A DNA stretch of 64,000 bases from Solitalea canadensis DSM 3403 (GCF_000242635.2 NC_017770.1:4476669-4540668); one strand, 5' to 3'; shown: positions 7,587 to 17,320, numbered from the stretch's first letter. Program-made: numbers and translations. Notes: generated by a model not told the origin, from the letters alone.

Positions 7587-10500
7587 ATGAAACAACATAC
7601 CAGCTACGAATTACTGATCAGCAAGCTTGACGAGTTTATCCGGAAATATTATAAAAACCGGTTAATTCGTGGGAGCCTGTATGTGATTGCAATTTTGGCG
7701 GCCAGTTACCTGGTGCTGGCAGTTACTGAGTATTATTCGTTTCTGAGTACGACGGCGCGTACTGTTATATTCTTTAGCTTTTTGTTGGTAGCGCTTGTGG
7801 TACTAGTGGTTTATGTAGCAAAACCATTATTGGCGTTTTTTAAACTTGGCAATGTAATTAACCATCAACAAGCTTCTGAAATTATCGGCAGTCATTTCCC
7901 CAATGTAAAGGATAAACTGTTAAACACCTTACAGTTGAAATCAATGTCGGTTTCGGCTGAAAATAACAGCTTGATAGAAGCAAGTATCAACCAAAAGATT
8001 GAACAACTAAAGCCCATTCCATTTGCTTCGGCCATTAATCTTTCAGAAAATAAAAAATACCTGAAGTATGCACTTCCTCCATTGGTGGCACTAATTGTTT
8101 TAGGAGCGGCAGCACCGGCCGTATTGAAAGATGGAACTACGCGATTGGTTAATTACAATACTCCGTTTGCCCGTAAAGCTCCATTTTCGATTGATATTCA
8201 AAACAAAGCCCTCAAGGCTTTACAAAATGAAGACCTTACGGTAAATATTAAACTTTCGGGAGATGAAATTCCGCAGGATATTTACCTCATAGAAGGTGAG
8301 AACCGCTATAAGCTGGATAAAAAGAGTATTCTCGAATTTTCTTATACCTTCAAAAATCTGCAGAAAACACAAAATTTCAGATTCTTTGCAGATGGCTTTT
8401 ATTCACAAGAATATCAGCTTTCGGTATTGCCCAATCCGATGTTGTTGAATTTTGAAGTAACGATGGTGTATCCTTCCTATACTAAAAAACAAAATGAAGC
8501 CATCCAAAATACTGGGGATCTTTCTGTTCCGGCGGGTACGCTGATCAGCTGGAATTTTAAAGCGGCCAACACACAAGAATTGGATATGGTTTTTGACGGG
8601 ACGTCTCAACCTTCAGAGAAAAAATCGGAATCTTCTTTTTATGTAAGCAAAAAGTTGTTTAAATCTACTCGCTATGCAGTTGAAACTCGCAATGGCTTTG
8701 TGAAGAAAAAAGATTCATTGAATTATTCGATCAATGTAATTCCAGATGCTCATCCGTCAATAAATGTTATTGAACGCGGCGATTCGCTTACTAATAAACA
8801 GATCTATTTTGCCGGCGAGTTGAAAGATGATTATGGTTTTTCGAAACTAACTTTCAATTACCAGATTCTGAATAAAGACAAAAAGAAAATTTACAGTAAA
8901 TCAGTTCCGATCAGTACTTCACAAACAGACGAGCGATTTTTCTATGATTGGGATCTGGATGAAAGTGGTATTGCTGCTGGCGATGAAGTAAGTTATTATT
9001 TTGAAATTTTTGATAATGATGGTGTGAATGGTGCCAAATCGACTAAGTCGGCTATTAAAACTATTCAAACACTTTCGAAGTCCGAAATTGATAAACAATT
9101 GGATAGCAAACGTGCTGAGTTAAAAGATAAAATGGAGAGTGCGCTACGCCAGGCTTCTAAAATTCAGCGTGATGCTAAAAAGTTGAATGATAAACTGGCC
9201 GATAAAAAAACACTGACTTTTGAAGAGAAGAAACAGATTAATGAACTGATTGAAAAACAAAAGCAGTTGGAAGAAAACATTCGGGAAATTCAGCAGGAAA
9301 ATAAGTTGAACAACCAACAAAACAGCGAAATGAATGAGCTTGACCAAAAAATTATGGATAAGCAAAAACAGCTGGAAGATATGTTCAACAATGTGCTGGA
9401 CGAAAAAACCAAAGAGATTTTACTGAACCTCCAAAAAATGATGGAGGAAAACAATAAAAACCTTACCCGTGAGCAATTAGATAATATGCGCATGGACAAT
9501 AAGAGTTTGGAAAAAGAATTGAATCGTATGCTTGAGTTGTATAAACAGTTGGAATTTGAGCAAAAATTTCAACAAAGCATTGATAAACTTGATGATATCT
9601 CGAAGAAACAAGATAATCTTCAGGAAAAAACAAAGGATAAAAATTCGGACGCACCGAGTCTCAAAAATGAACAAGATAAAATCAATAATGAGTTTGATCA
9701 ACTTCAAAAAGAATTAGACGACCTTCAAAAGAAAAATGAGGAATTAGAGAATAAAAACAACATTGAGAACACTGAGAAAGAACAAGAAGATATTAATAAA
9801 GACCTGAATAACAGTTCGGAACAACTAAAAAACGACAATAAAGGCAAGGCTTCTGAGTCGCAAAAAAATGCTTCGAATAAGATGAAAAAGCTTTCGCAAA
9901 GCATGAAAGATGCTCAACAGCAAATGGAAGGCATGAAACTTGATGTTGATATTGAAGGATTGCGTCAGGTTTTAGATAATCTGTTGAAAGTTTCCTTCGA
10001 CCAGGAAAAATTAATGCAACAATTTAAAGGTCTTGGAATCAATGATCCTGGCTTTAATTTGCTGGTTCAGCGACAAAAATCATTAAAAGATGATGTGTCG
10101 ATGATACGCGATAGTATTTTTTCTTTAAGTAAACGTATCCTTCAAATACAAAGTTTCGTAAACAAGGAAACGGAGACTATCGATCAATACATGGCAAAGA
10201 CCATGGAGAGTTTGGGCGACCGAAGAACTGGTGAAGCCGCAGGCTATCAGCAATATGTAATGACCTCTGTCAATAATTTAGCTGTAATGCTTAGCGAAGT
10301 TTTAGATAATTTGCAAAATCAACAGTCGAGTGCCGGAAAAGGTAAATCGAAAAGCAAAAGTAAAAATCAAAAGCCAAGTCTTTCGATGCTAAACAAAATG
10401 CAGCAGGATCTGAATGATCAAATGCAGCAAATGAAAAACGGCATGAAACCTGGGCAAACACCTCGCGGACAGCAAAGTGAGCAGATTGCTAAAATGGCCC

Positions 10501-10904
10501 GTCAACAACAGGCTATACGAAATGCGTTGCAGGATATTAACCGGGAGCAAAATAAAGATGGCAAAGGAAAGTTAGGTGATTTAGATAAGTTGGGTAAAGA
10601 CATGGAACAAACCGAAACTCAACTTTACAATAAACAGCTCACGCAAGAAATGCTCAAGCGTCAGCAAGAAATAAAGACCCGTTTGTTAGAAGCTGAGAAA
10701 GCTGAACGTGAACGTGATCAGGATGAAAAACGGGAGGCTAAAGAAGGTAAAGATCAAACAGCTGATTTTAAAGCCGTTTTTGAACAGTACCAGAAAGCCA
10801 AACAAAAAGAATTGGAATTGCTAAAAACACTTCCACCGGGAGTGAGTTCATTTTATAAGACAAAAATTAATACTTATTTTAATTTGTTGAATACTGGAAA
10901 ATAG
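7587..10904 (+). CDS. DUF4175 family large membrane-anchored coiled-coil protein
   Basis: The 1105-residue protein has two N-terminal transmembrane helices (about 29-47 and 58-78) and a third near 157-176. Ig-like beta domains follow to about residue 500. The last 600 residues are very rich in Q, K, E, N and D and predicted almost wholly coiled coil (for example KIMDKQKQLEDMF and KKMKKLSQSMKDAQQQME). This architecture and the linkage to a small HATPase gene and ybeY are characteristic of Bacteroidota DUF4175 proteins, which have no assigned function. It is probably a cell-envelope scaffold. The next gene starts 4 bp after its stop, implying one operon. Confidence 0.9.
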   Translation: MKQHTSYELLISKLDEFIRKYYKNRLIRGSLYVIAILAASYLVLAVTEYYSFLSTTARTVIFFSFLLVALVVLVVYVAKPLLAFFKLGNVINHQQASEIIGSHFPNVKDKLLNTLQLKSMSVSAENNSLIEASINQKIEQLKPIPFASAINLSENKKYLKYALPPLVALIVLGAAAPAVLKDGTTRLVNYNTPFARKAPFSIDIQNKALKALQNEDLTVNIKLSGDEIPQDIYLIEGENRYKLDKKSILEFSYTFKNLQKTQNFRFFADGFYSQEYQLSVLPNPMLLNFEVTMVYPSYTKKQNEAIQNTGDLSVPAGTLISWNFKAANTQELDMVFDGTSQPSEKKSESSFYVSKKLFKSTRYAVETRNGFVKKKDSLNYSINVIPDAHPSINVIERGDSLTNKQIYFAGELKDDYGFSKLTFNYQILNKDKKKIYSKSVPISTSQTDERFFYDWDLDESGIAAGDEVSYYFEIFDNDGVNGAKSTKSAIKTIQTLSKSEIDKQLDSKRAELKDKMESALRQASKIQRDAKKLNDKLADKKTLTFEEKKQINELIEKQKQLEENIREIQQENKLNNQQNSEMNELDQKIMDKQKQLEDMFNNVLDEKTKEILLNLQKMMEENNKNLTREQLDNMRMDNKSLEKELNRMLELYKQLEFEQKFQQSIDKLDDISKKQDNLQEKTKDKNSDAPSLKNEQDKINNEFDQLQKELDDLQKKNEELENKNNIENTEKEQEDINKDLNNSSEQLKNDNKGKASESQKNASNKMKKLSQSMKDAQQQMEGMKLDVDIEGLRQVLDNLLKVSFDQEKLMQQFKGLGINDPGFNLLVQRQKSLKDDVSMIRDSIFSLSKRILQIQSFVNKETETIDQYMAKTMESLGDRRTGEAAGYQQYVMTSVNNLAVMLSEVLDNLQNQQSSAGKGKSKSKSKNQKPSLSMLNKMQQDLNDQMQQMKNGMKPGQTPRGQQSEQIAKMARQQQAIRNALQDINREQNKDGKGKLGDLDKLGKDMEQTETQLYNKQLTQEMLKRQQEIKTRLLEAEKAERERDQDEKREAKEGKDQTADFKAVFEQYQKAKQKELELLKTLPPGVSSFYKTKINTYFNLLNTGK

Positions 10905-10908
10905 TGTT

Positions 10909-11334
10909 ATGGGTCAAATTACTACAGATACAAGCAAACTTTATACGTTACGGTTGTCTTCTAAACTGGAAAGCATAATAGAACTTGAAAATTTTTTAGA
11001 GTTGCTTTTGGAAGAACATCACGTTTCTAATGAATGTTATGGCAACATTATGACTTCATTAAATGAGGCCACAATGAATGCGATAGTTCATGGAAACAAA
11101 TGTTTGGAAAACAAGATGGTTTACATTAACGTAGAATTGGTAAATAAAAGTAAATTCATTTTTACAGTTGCCGATGAAGGTGATGGTTTTGATTTCAGAA
11201 ACTTGACTGATCCAACGCTTCCTGAAAATCTTGAAAAAGATTGTGGACGTGGTGTATTTATTATGAAACACCTTTCTGATTATTTTATTTATAACGACAA
11301 AGGAAACGAAGTAGAAATGCACTTCAAGTTATAA
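10909..11334 (+). CDS. RsbW/SpoIIAB-like ATP-binding protein (HATPase_c)
   Basis: The 141-residue protein is a lone GHKL ATPase domain of the anti-sigma-factor kinase type. The N box is at N52-E53 (NEATMNAIVHGN), the G1 box is DEGDGFD at 89-95 and the G2 box is GRGVFIM at 113-119. There is no histidine-kinase DHp domain. Relatives phosphorylate anti-anti-sigma (STAS) partners in partner-switching cascades, but no such partner is encoded nearby. It starts 4 bp after the DUF4175 stop, and this pairing is conserved in the phylum, so a role with the DUF4175 protein is likely though unproven. Confidence 0.9.
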   Translation: MGQITTDTSKLYTLRLSSKLESIIELENFLELLLEEHHVSNECYGNIMTSLNEATMNAIVHGNKCLENKMVYINVELVNKSKFIFTVADEGDGFDFRNLTDPTLPENLEKDCGRGVFIMKHLSDYFIYNDKGNEVEMHFKL

Positions 11335-11466
11335 GTTTTAAGCCCAATCAAACTTAACCGAGAACGTATAAAAAGTTATTTGTTAATAGCTGATCAGCTA
11401 AAACAAATAACTTTTCTGTTATGCCCGTCTGTATAAATATCTTCTGTTCAAAAACTTCACTTTAAT

Positions 11467-11474
11467 TATCTTTG
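11467..11474 (+). promoter_or_regulatory. -7 box (TATCTTTG) of the ybeY promoter
   Basis: TATCTTTG is an exact match to the Bacteroidota -7 consensus TAnnTTTG, 62 bp before the ybeY ATG. No clear -33 TTTG is seen. Confidence 0.6.
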
Positions 11475-11536
11475 CAAACTACTTACATGACTGTAATTGC
11501 AATTAAGCAATTTACAGAAAGAACTCATTTTGTATA

Positions 11537-11968
11537 ATGGCTATAAATTTTTTCAACGAAGAAATCGATTTTAAACTCAATCATAAGGCAAAACTTAAAA
11601 CCTGGATTAAGAATACCGTAGAAGAAGAAGGTTTTAAACTGAAGGATGTTAATTTCATTTTATGTTCTGATGATTATTTGCTGGAGATCAATAAGCAATA
11701 TCTTAATCACAATACCTATACAGATATCGTAACCTTTGATAATTCAGAAAAAGAAGACCAGATTGTTGGCGATATTTTTATCAGTGTAGACAGGACAAAT
11801 GAAAATGCCTCTAAATTCGGTGTTTCAGGCGATACAGAGCTACATCGGGTCATTGTCCATGGTATTCTTCATCTTTGTGGTTATTACGATAAAAAACCAG
11901 AGGATAAAGCCTTAATGACGGAGAAGGAAAATTACTACTTAAGTAAATTTAAGAGCTTGGGAAGTTAA
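11537..11968 (+). CDS. ybeY: Endoribonuclease YbeY (rRNA maturation factor)
   Basis: YbeY is a zinc-dependent single-strand endoribonuclease needed for 16S rRNA 3'-end maturation and ribosome quality control. The 143-residue length is typical. The metal motif is H108-G-I-L-H112-L-C-G-Y-Y-D118, where most bacteria have a third His (HGxLHLxGxDH). The Y-D-K variant is, as far as I recall, usual in Bacteroidota. In relatives ybeY lies directly upstream of mnmG. Here 6.4 kb, including the parS cluster, separate the two. Confidence 0.93.
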   Translation: MAINFFNEEIDFKLNHKAKLKTWIKNTVEEEGFKLKDVNFILCSDDYLLEINKQYLNHNTYTDIVTFDNSEKEDQIVGDIFISVDRTNENASKFGVSGDTELHRVIVHGILHLCGYYDKKPEDKALMTEKENYYLSKFKSLGS

Positions 11969-12000
11969 AAATTTGAGAATGATCAACATTTAACAATAAA

Positions 12001-12036
12001 AAATGCCGTCTTTATAGCAAAGAACGGCATTTTTAT
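12001..12036 (+). terminator. Terminator after ybeY
   Basis: ATGCCGT (12003-12009) and ACGGCAT (12024-12030) pair around a 14-nt loop, and TTTTTATTATTT follows. It lies 35 bp after the ybeY stop. Confidence 0.8.
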
Positions 12037-12122
12037 TATTTAAGATCGAATTATACAATTTCAAAAAAAAGGAAGTTGAGGTGCTTCCAAAATTCACACC
12101 TCCTCAAATTCCTAAATTAAAA

Positions 12123-12773
12123 TTAGATTACTTCAACAATCTCGCTAATTGGTCTTCTTACTTTTTTAGCGTGTTGCATACCATCTTCTTCAGAACGATA
12201 ACCAACCGGAGCAATTACTACTGCATGTAAACCTTTCTCTTTCAATCCTAAGATTTCATCAAAAGCATTTCCATCGAAACCTTCCATCGGACAAGCATCA
12301 ATTCCTTCAACAGCACAGTAAGTAAGTAGATTTCCTAGTGCGATATAAGTTTGACGAGCATTCCAGTAAGCTGCAGCATCTTCTGTTAGATTATTAGCTG
12401 TACCTTTCATTACATCTTCAAAACCACCTAATGCTTCACGTGGAACATCTCTGGTTGTAGCAATATTGTCAATGTATTTTTCAATGAAACCATGATCCAT
12501 TGAAGTTTTGTGAGCAAACACAATTAAGTGAGATGCATCGGTAACCTGAGTTTGTCCGAATGCGGCATTTTTTAATTTTTCGCGAACTTCAGGATCATTT
12601 ACCAAAATGAATTTATAGGGTTGTAACCCGAATGATGATGCACTTAAATTCAAAGCGGCTAAAATATTGTTAACCTGCTCTTCAGTAAGTTTTTTTGAAG
12701 AATCAAACTTTTTAGTAGCGTAACGAAAATTGGTTAAACGCTCAATAACATCTACTTTTTCTACTATTTCCAT
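12123..12773 (-). CDS. NAD(P)H-dependent nitroreductase family protein
   Basis: The 216-residue protein has the FMN-binding N-terminal pattern 'RL..FRYATKKFDSSKKLTEEQV..IL.ALNLSASSFGLQPYKFILV' and the later 'GIDACPMEGFD' and 'PVGYRSEED' segments of the NfsB/DrgA nitroreductase fold. Such enzymes reduce quinones, nitro compounds or other electrophiles with NAD(P)H and act as FMN dimers. It starts 23 bp downstream of the pirin gene on the same strand, so the pair is probably co-transcribed as a small redox or electrophile-response operon. Confidence 0.9.
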   Translation of the reverse strand: MEIVEKVDVIERLTNFRYATKKFDSSKKLTEEQVNNILAALNLSASSFGLQPYKFILVNDPEVREKLKNAAFGQTQVTDASHLIVFAHKTSMDHGFIEKYIDNIATTRDVPREALGGFEDVMKGTANNLTEDAAAYWNARQTYIALGNLLTYCAVEGIDACPMEGFDGNAFDEILGLKEKGLHAVVIAPVGYRSEEDGMQHAKKVRRPISEIVEVI

Positions 12774-12796
12774 TTTTGAAATACTATATTTTTAAA

Positions 12797-13510
12797 TTAA
12801 AAATTCATTGGAACTTCTATCAACAACAGCTCTGTATAAGTATTTGTTTTAACATCTATTTTATTGGTTTCCCAAATACCTATTGCATCACGCTCACCTA
12901 AAGTATTACCATCTACCTCAACTTCTCCGCTCAACACAAAAACATATACACCATTGCCCTCTTTTTTAAGGTCATAGGAGATTGTTTTATTTTCATCAAA
13001 GTTTCCTAAAGAGAACCAGGCATCTTGGTTAATCCAAACTCCACCTTCTTCCTTATTGGGAGAAACCACCGTCGATAGTCTATTTTCACGGTCTTCCGGA
13101 AGAAAAGTTTTTTGCTCATAACGAGGTTCAATATTCTTTTCATTAGGGAACACCCATATCTGTAAGAATTTTACTTCTTTCTCCCGTGAGTTATTAAATT
13201 CAGAGTGGGTGATCCCACTACCGGCCGACATGATCTGAACATCATGTGTTTTAATAACTTCATCTCTACCCGTACTGTCTTTATGCTTTAATTCACCCGA
13301 AAGTGGAATACTTACAATTTCCATATTATCGTGAGGGTGTGCGCCGAAGCCCATTCCAGCTGAAACAGCATCGTCATTTAACACCCTTAATAAACCGAAG
13401 TTCATTTTTTGAGGGTCATAAAACTGACTGAAACTGAAAGAGTGATAACTTTTTAACCAACCCAGATTATTAAATCCGCGCTCTTTAGCGCGATGAAAAA
13501 TTGTTTTCAT
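12797..13510 (-). CDS. Pirin family protein (YhaK/YhhW-like bicupin)
   Basis: Pirins are Fe(II) bicupins, some with quercetin 2,3-dioxygenase activity. The metal motif 'GFGAHPHDNMEIVSIPLSGELKHKDS' with H-x-H-x4-E and later 'ITHSEFN' is present, and the tail is the second cupin. I start the gene at the ATG at 13510. The text just upstream reads AAGGACACAAACATG, so an AAGGA ribosome-binding site is correctly spaced, whereas the longer frame to 13555 has none. That gives 237 residues, usual for the family. The nitroreductase gene follows in the same direction. Confidence 0.92.
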   Translation of the reverse strand: MKTIFHRAKERGFNNLGWLKSYHSFSFSQFYDPQKMNFGLLRVLNDDAVSAGMGFGAHPHDNMEIVSIPLSGELKHKDSTGRDEVIKTHDVQIMSAGSGITHSEFNNSREKEVKFLQIWVFPNEKNIEPRYEQKTFLPEDRENRLSTVVSPNKEEGGVWINQDAWFSLGNFDENKTISYDLKKEGNGVYVFVLSGEVEVDGNTLGERDAIGIWETNKIDVKTNTYTELLLIEVPMNF

Positions 13511-15376
13511 GTTTGTGTCCTTTCTTATTGACGATACAAATGTACGTAAAAACATTTAATGTTTAAACATATAATTTAATAATAATTAATTTACTAAATA
13601 ATTAGGGTTAATAATGATTTTATTTAAACTAATTAAAAGACTAAAACCTACATGGGAAACGCTATTTTAACACATCAACGACAATGGAAAACTTTGTGAG
13701 GAAAAATTTGCAAGACCATAACTTTTAATAGTGGCATTAATGCCGTTTAATCAAAATCCTAATTATTATTACACCATTTAATAGGGCATGACGATAATAG
13801 TTATGCCTTATTTTTTAAGCCATTAATTAGTCCATCCGTCCTATTATTCATGGCTTCTGTATTCTGGTGAGTATAATAGACTTGCTATTATATTAATAAT
13901 CCCATTTATACTAAAGTCTAAACAAGAAGGATAAGTTAAATGCCCTTATTAGCATTGTAATTAGCCATAAAAAGAATATTGCATCAATAATAACCATTAC
14001 GAAAAGATCTAATAATTGGGCTGGAGTAATATATCTACAGCATTAAGTGCAGGTACTAACATCCCCAAGTTTTATGAGGTGCTGATATACTTGAAATATT
14101 AATAATTAGTACAACAAACCAGATTAGGTTAATTAGTACAGACGTATAATAGAGTTACCAAACATTTTATTTTATATGCAAACCCATTGATAGCAAAGGC
14201 AGCTGACATTTTCCTTTTAATACTACTATTTAGCATAAACTAATCTCAAAACCTACACTGCAAATACACCTTAGTCAAACTGTCTGAAGCAGTTAATTAG
14301 CAACAAACAATATTCTAACCAGTAACTGTTATTGATTAAATTAAACGGTTATATAATAAACTAATTAGAGTTCGACACTTATACTGCAGTAGACTTACTA
14401 ATAAATTAAATTTTGAGTGGCCTGTTCAATCAAATAGAATCCTATTCAATTTCAATACGGATAAAGGGTTTTCAATCCGGATTTATAAAAGAACTGAGTG
14501 TATAATCCAGGTAAAATGACCCCCAATATGTTAAATCATACACTAATTCTAACTTTAATTAGCCTGAATAATTTAACTAACAAATAGCTATTTTATCTGT
14601 AGTATTAAGCATCATACCTCCTGTAAATAACCTTTTTGCAAGAAAACTACATTTATAAACTACTTACGGTTAGTCTATAATTCCGTATTGGATAAATTGA
14701 TAGTTAATACCATTAAACCAATTACAGTATCAAGTATAAGACCTAATATAGATTTTGGGTTATTCAGATAATGTTGCAACAGGTGTATGTATGTTATAAT
14801 TACACCAATGAAGTATATTTTTAGTTAGAATACCTCTTTTAATAGGTTGTTCTTAAAAACTGTTTTCAAAACATAAATTGTTAATTGAAACGATACTATT
14901 GACCTATTTAACTACGGCACAAAGGGAAAAATTCAAAAAAATGGATTATAAAACCGCTGGAAATAATTAATGCTATTGCAGAAGAGTATTCTGTTTTTCT
15001 AACGGACCTTATCCATTATTTACCTTTATAAAGCCTTTTTTATATTCAATAGAAAATTAGAAACCAAATTACACTGATTCTAGTGCAAATACTGTTTTTA
15101 GCACAGCTGCCTATTGAATAAGTCTCTTAAAACCAAATGATGTTAAGAAAGTAGTATCACCTAATTAATCATTCTTTTTATCCTTGATTCCAATTTTACA
15201 CGCTTATAAAGCTTAAATCAATTAGTTCAGTAGTAATTTTACTTTTTCCTGCATTACTAACCTCCAATGAATAATAGTATTCATACTTACCCTCTCCTAC
15301 CAATTACTTAACATCTGTACGATATAATCAAGTAGATATGTAATCAAAAGATTAAATTCACAAAAAACATTATTGT
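13511..15376. other. 1.87-kb gene-free AT-rich region with recurrent TAATTAG motifs
   Basis: No open frame of convincing length exists on either strand. The sequence is very AT-rich, and TAATTAG/CTAATTA recurs about ten times (near 13598, 13635, 13832, 13962, 14104, 14130, 14297, 14363, 14557, 15162, 15222). The decamer AATTAGTACA occurs twice, about 25 bp apart, near 14103 and 14129. No CACGTG parS core is present here, unlike the next gene-free block. An origin-proximal, AT-rich regulatory or replication region is possible, but no clustered DnaA boxes were found. Confidence 0.5.
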
Positions 15377-16045
15377 ATGAAATCAGCATTAATTATAGGT
15401 GCGAGCGGTTTGGTGGGTACAGATTGTCTGCATTTAGTTTTAGAGAATCAAAATATTGATAAAGTAACCATACTGGTAAGAAAACTGCTTCCTATCTCTC
15501 ACAAAAAACTAACTCAGTTAATAATTGACTTTAATTTACTAGAAAACTATAAAAATGATATAAAAGCTGATATTGTTTTCTGTTGCATTGGCAGTACAAT
15601 GAAAAAAGCAGGAACAAAAGAAAATTATGAACTTATAGACCGAATATATCCGAGAGAAATAGCTAAAATAGCATTAGTGAACGGCGCAACTCATTTTTTA
15701 CTTGTCAGTGCAATGGGAGCTAATAAAGATTCAGCTATATTTTATAATAAACTTAAAGGTTTGGTAGAAAACGACATTAAGGAACTTGGGTATAGAATAG
15801 TAAGCATATTTAGACCTTCATTATTGGTTGGTGACAGAAAAGAACATAGAACGGGCGAATCCTTTTGGATCAAACTAATGAATATTATTAATCCTCTCCT
15901 ACTAGGCTCATTAAAGAAGTATAGATCAATAAAGACAATAGATGTGGCAAAAGCAATGGTTTATTCTTCACTAACTCTTAAAGAAGGTATCACTATATAT
16001 ACATCTGATAAAATATTGGATTTAAGCCTACTTTATAGAAAATAA
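15377..16045 (+). CDS. NAD(P)-binding Rossmann protein (HTATIP2/YbjT-like)
   Basis: The 222-residue protein starts with a dinucleotide-binding fold (MKSALIIGASGLVGTDCLHLVL, GxSGxVG type) and continues with 'ADIVFCCIGSTMKKAGTKENYELIDR', 'ATHFLLVSAMGANKDSAIFYNKLKGLVENDI' and 'SIFRPSLLVGDRKEHRTGE'. These match atypical short-chain reductases of the HTATIP2/NAD(P)H-binding family, where the Y-N-K-L-K segment supplies the catalytic Tyr and Lys. Substrate is unknown. It is the only gene inside the 4.8-kb AT-rich block, and its stop codon is followed after 2 bp by the first parS-like site. Confidence 0.85.
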   Translation: MKSALIIGASGLVGTDCLHLVLENQNIDKVTILVRKLLPISHKKLTQLIIDFNLLENYKNDIKADIVFCCIGSTMKKAGTKENYELIDRIYPREIAKIALVNGATHFLLVSAMGANKDSAIFYNKLKGLVENDIKELGYRIVSIFRPSLLVGDRKEHRTGESFWIKLMNIINPLLLGSLKKYRSIKTIDVAKAMVYSSLTLKEGITIYTSDKILDLSLLYRK

Positions 16046-16047
16046 TA

Positions 16048-16063
16048 TGTTTCACATGGAACA
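16048..16063. other. parS-like site 1 (one core mismatch)
   Basis: TGTTTCACATGGAACA differs from a perfect site by CACATG instead of CACGTG. It begins two bases after the stop codon of the Rossmann gene. Confidence 0.7.
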
Positions 16064-16176
16064 TGAATAAACCAGGCTGCACTTACATGCAAATTCATAA
16101 ATATATAGACATTAAGCATTTTTTACTATTACAGCAGATGATGTAGGTTTTTACTATTAAAATTCTGCAATAATAA

Positions 16177-16192
16177 AGTTTCACGTGAAACT
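16177..16192. other. parS site 2 (outer bases differ)
   Basis: AGTTTCACGTGAAACT is a perfect 16-bp palindrome with the full GTTTCACGTGAAAC core. Only the two outermost bases differ from the consensus. Confidence 0.85.
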
Positions 16193-16542
16193 TTAACCAA
16201 ATACAAATATTTCAATTATCTATTTACCTAAAAAGTAAAAGCAATACTGACACATCAATTAGTCTACGGTTATACTGAACATAATTATCCTATCGTCTAT
16301 AAAATATCTATTTATAAGGTTGTTAACTTATGTCTTTCGCATTTACAATCATATATGTCATTTCAAATAATATCTGATAACAAATCAATAAATCTAACCT
16401 TCATAAACACTATTTATATATACTTATCACTTACTATAATTATAGCGTATTATTCTTAATAACTAATTTTCCAAGGTTATTAAATAAACCTTCTGCATAT
16501 AACCAATGTAAATAAAACGCATAGAAAAAATTCTAAGCGTTA

Positions 16543-16558
16543 TGTTTCACGTGGAACA
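16543..16558. other. parS site 3 (consensus class)
   Basis: TGTTTCACGTGGAACA has the full TGTTYCACGTGRAACA pattern. It heads repeat unit U1. Confidence 0.93.
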
Positions 16559-16714
16559 TTTACTTAAGGAACTATAAATAGCTGTTATTCTAAAAGCTAG
16601 CGATTAAACTAACTGACAGTTATAATTATAAAACATGGTCATTGAATCAAAACAGTTTTACAACATCAAATCACAGGTAAAGCAAGCTATGAATTACTCT
16701 CATCCTATAATCAA

Positions 16715-16730
16715 TATTTCACGTGAAACA
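16715..16730. other. parS site 4 (one mismatch)
   Basis: TATTTCACGTGAAACA differs only at base 2. It heads repeat unit U2, 172 bp after site 3. Confidence 0.85.
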
Positions 16731-16993
16731 TTTCCTTAACAGGCGATAAATAACTTTTATTCCAAAAAAAGAGATTAAACCACCTACCAGTTTTAATTAT
16801 AGTAGAAAGTATTGACTAAAACAGTTATCCAACATCCAATACAGGTAAACAATTAATAAACAACTCTCAATCAAAAGACGATTGATTAAACTCCTACCAA
16901 TTGTTATTACAATATATGAACATTGGGTTAAAATAATTAAATACCCTATAATCATAGGAAAATAGGTAATGAACAACGTTGATACTTCTACCA

Positions 16994-17009
16994 TGTTCCA
17001 CGTGAAACA
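16994..17009. other. parS site 5 (identical to the classical Bacillus-type parS)
   Basis: TGTTCCACGTGAAACA is the widely conserved chromosomal parS sequence. It heads repeat unit U3. Confidence 0.95.
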
Positions 17010-17165
17010 TTTCCATAACAAGTAATAAATAGCTCCTAAGCCAAAAGACGAGCGATTAAACTAGCTGCCTGTTTTAATTATAATCCATAAACATTGAATT
17101 ATACAGTTATATAAGCATTCACTCACAGGTAAAACAAACAATAATTAAATACATACTATGATTAA

Positions 17166-17181
17166 TGTTTCACGTGGAACA
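17166..17181. other. parS site 6 (consensus class)
   Basis: TGTTTCACGTGGAACA, identical to site 3. It heads repeat unit U4, 172 bp after site 5. Confidence 0.93.
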
Positions 17182-17320
17182 TTTATTTAAGAAACAATAA
17201 ACAGCCTTTAATCAAAAAACGAACTCTTAAGCTACTGCAAGTTTAATTAGAATATATGATCCTTGACTTAAAACAGCTATATAACATCTTTCAAAAGCAA
17301 AAAGTTATAGATTAACTAAT

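Larger units (their letters stand above)
16543..17320 (+). repeat. Diverged tandem repeat, about 172-bp units headed by parS
   Basis: Four units can be aligned by eye: U1 16543-16714 (172 bp), U2 16715-16993 (279 bp), U3 16994-17165 (172 bp) and U4 17166-17320 (155 bp). Each begins with parS, then TTTnnnTAA. Shared blocks follow in the same order: AATAAATAGCT, AAAAG.CGAGCGATTAAACTA, CTGCCTGTTTTAATTATAAT, ACATTGAATTAAAACAG, TTATATAACATC and CACAGGTAAA. U1 and U3 align without gaps over their whole length. U2 is longer because it holds a second, parS-less partial copy (about 16868-16970). Weaker traces continue to about 17720. The units are diverged but clearly homologous, so this is an old tandem array, not independent site gains. 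Confidence 0.85.

Noticed and set aside
9144-9717. Several open frames antisense to or within the DUF4175 coiled coil
   Set aside because: They are shadows of the lysine/glutamine-rich coding sequence; their translations are low-complexity Phe/Leu/Ile runs.
16797-17021. Minus-strand open frame of 74 codons inside the parS region
   Set aside because: Its start (MLWKCFTWNM) is translated parS and flanking repeat DNA. The frame is not shared by the other repeat units.
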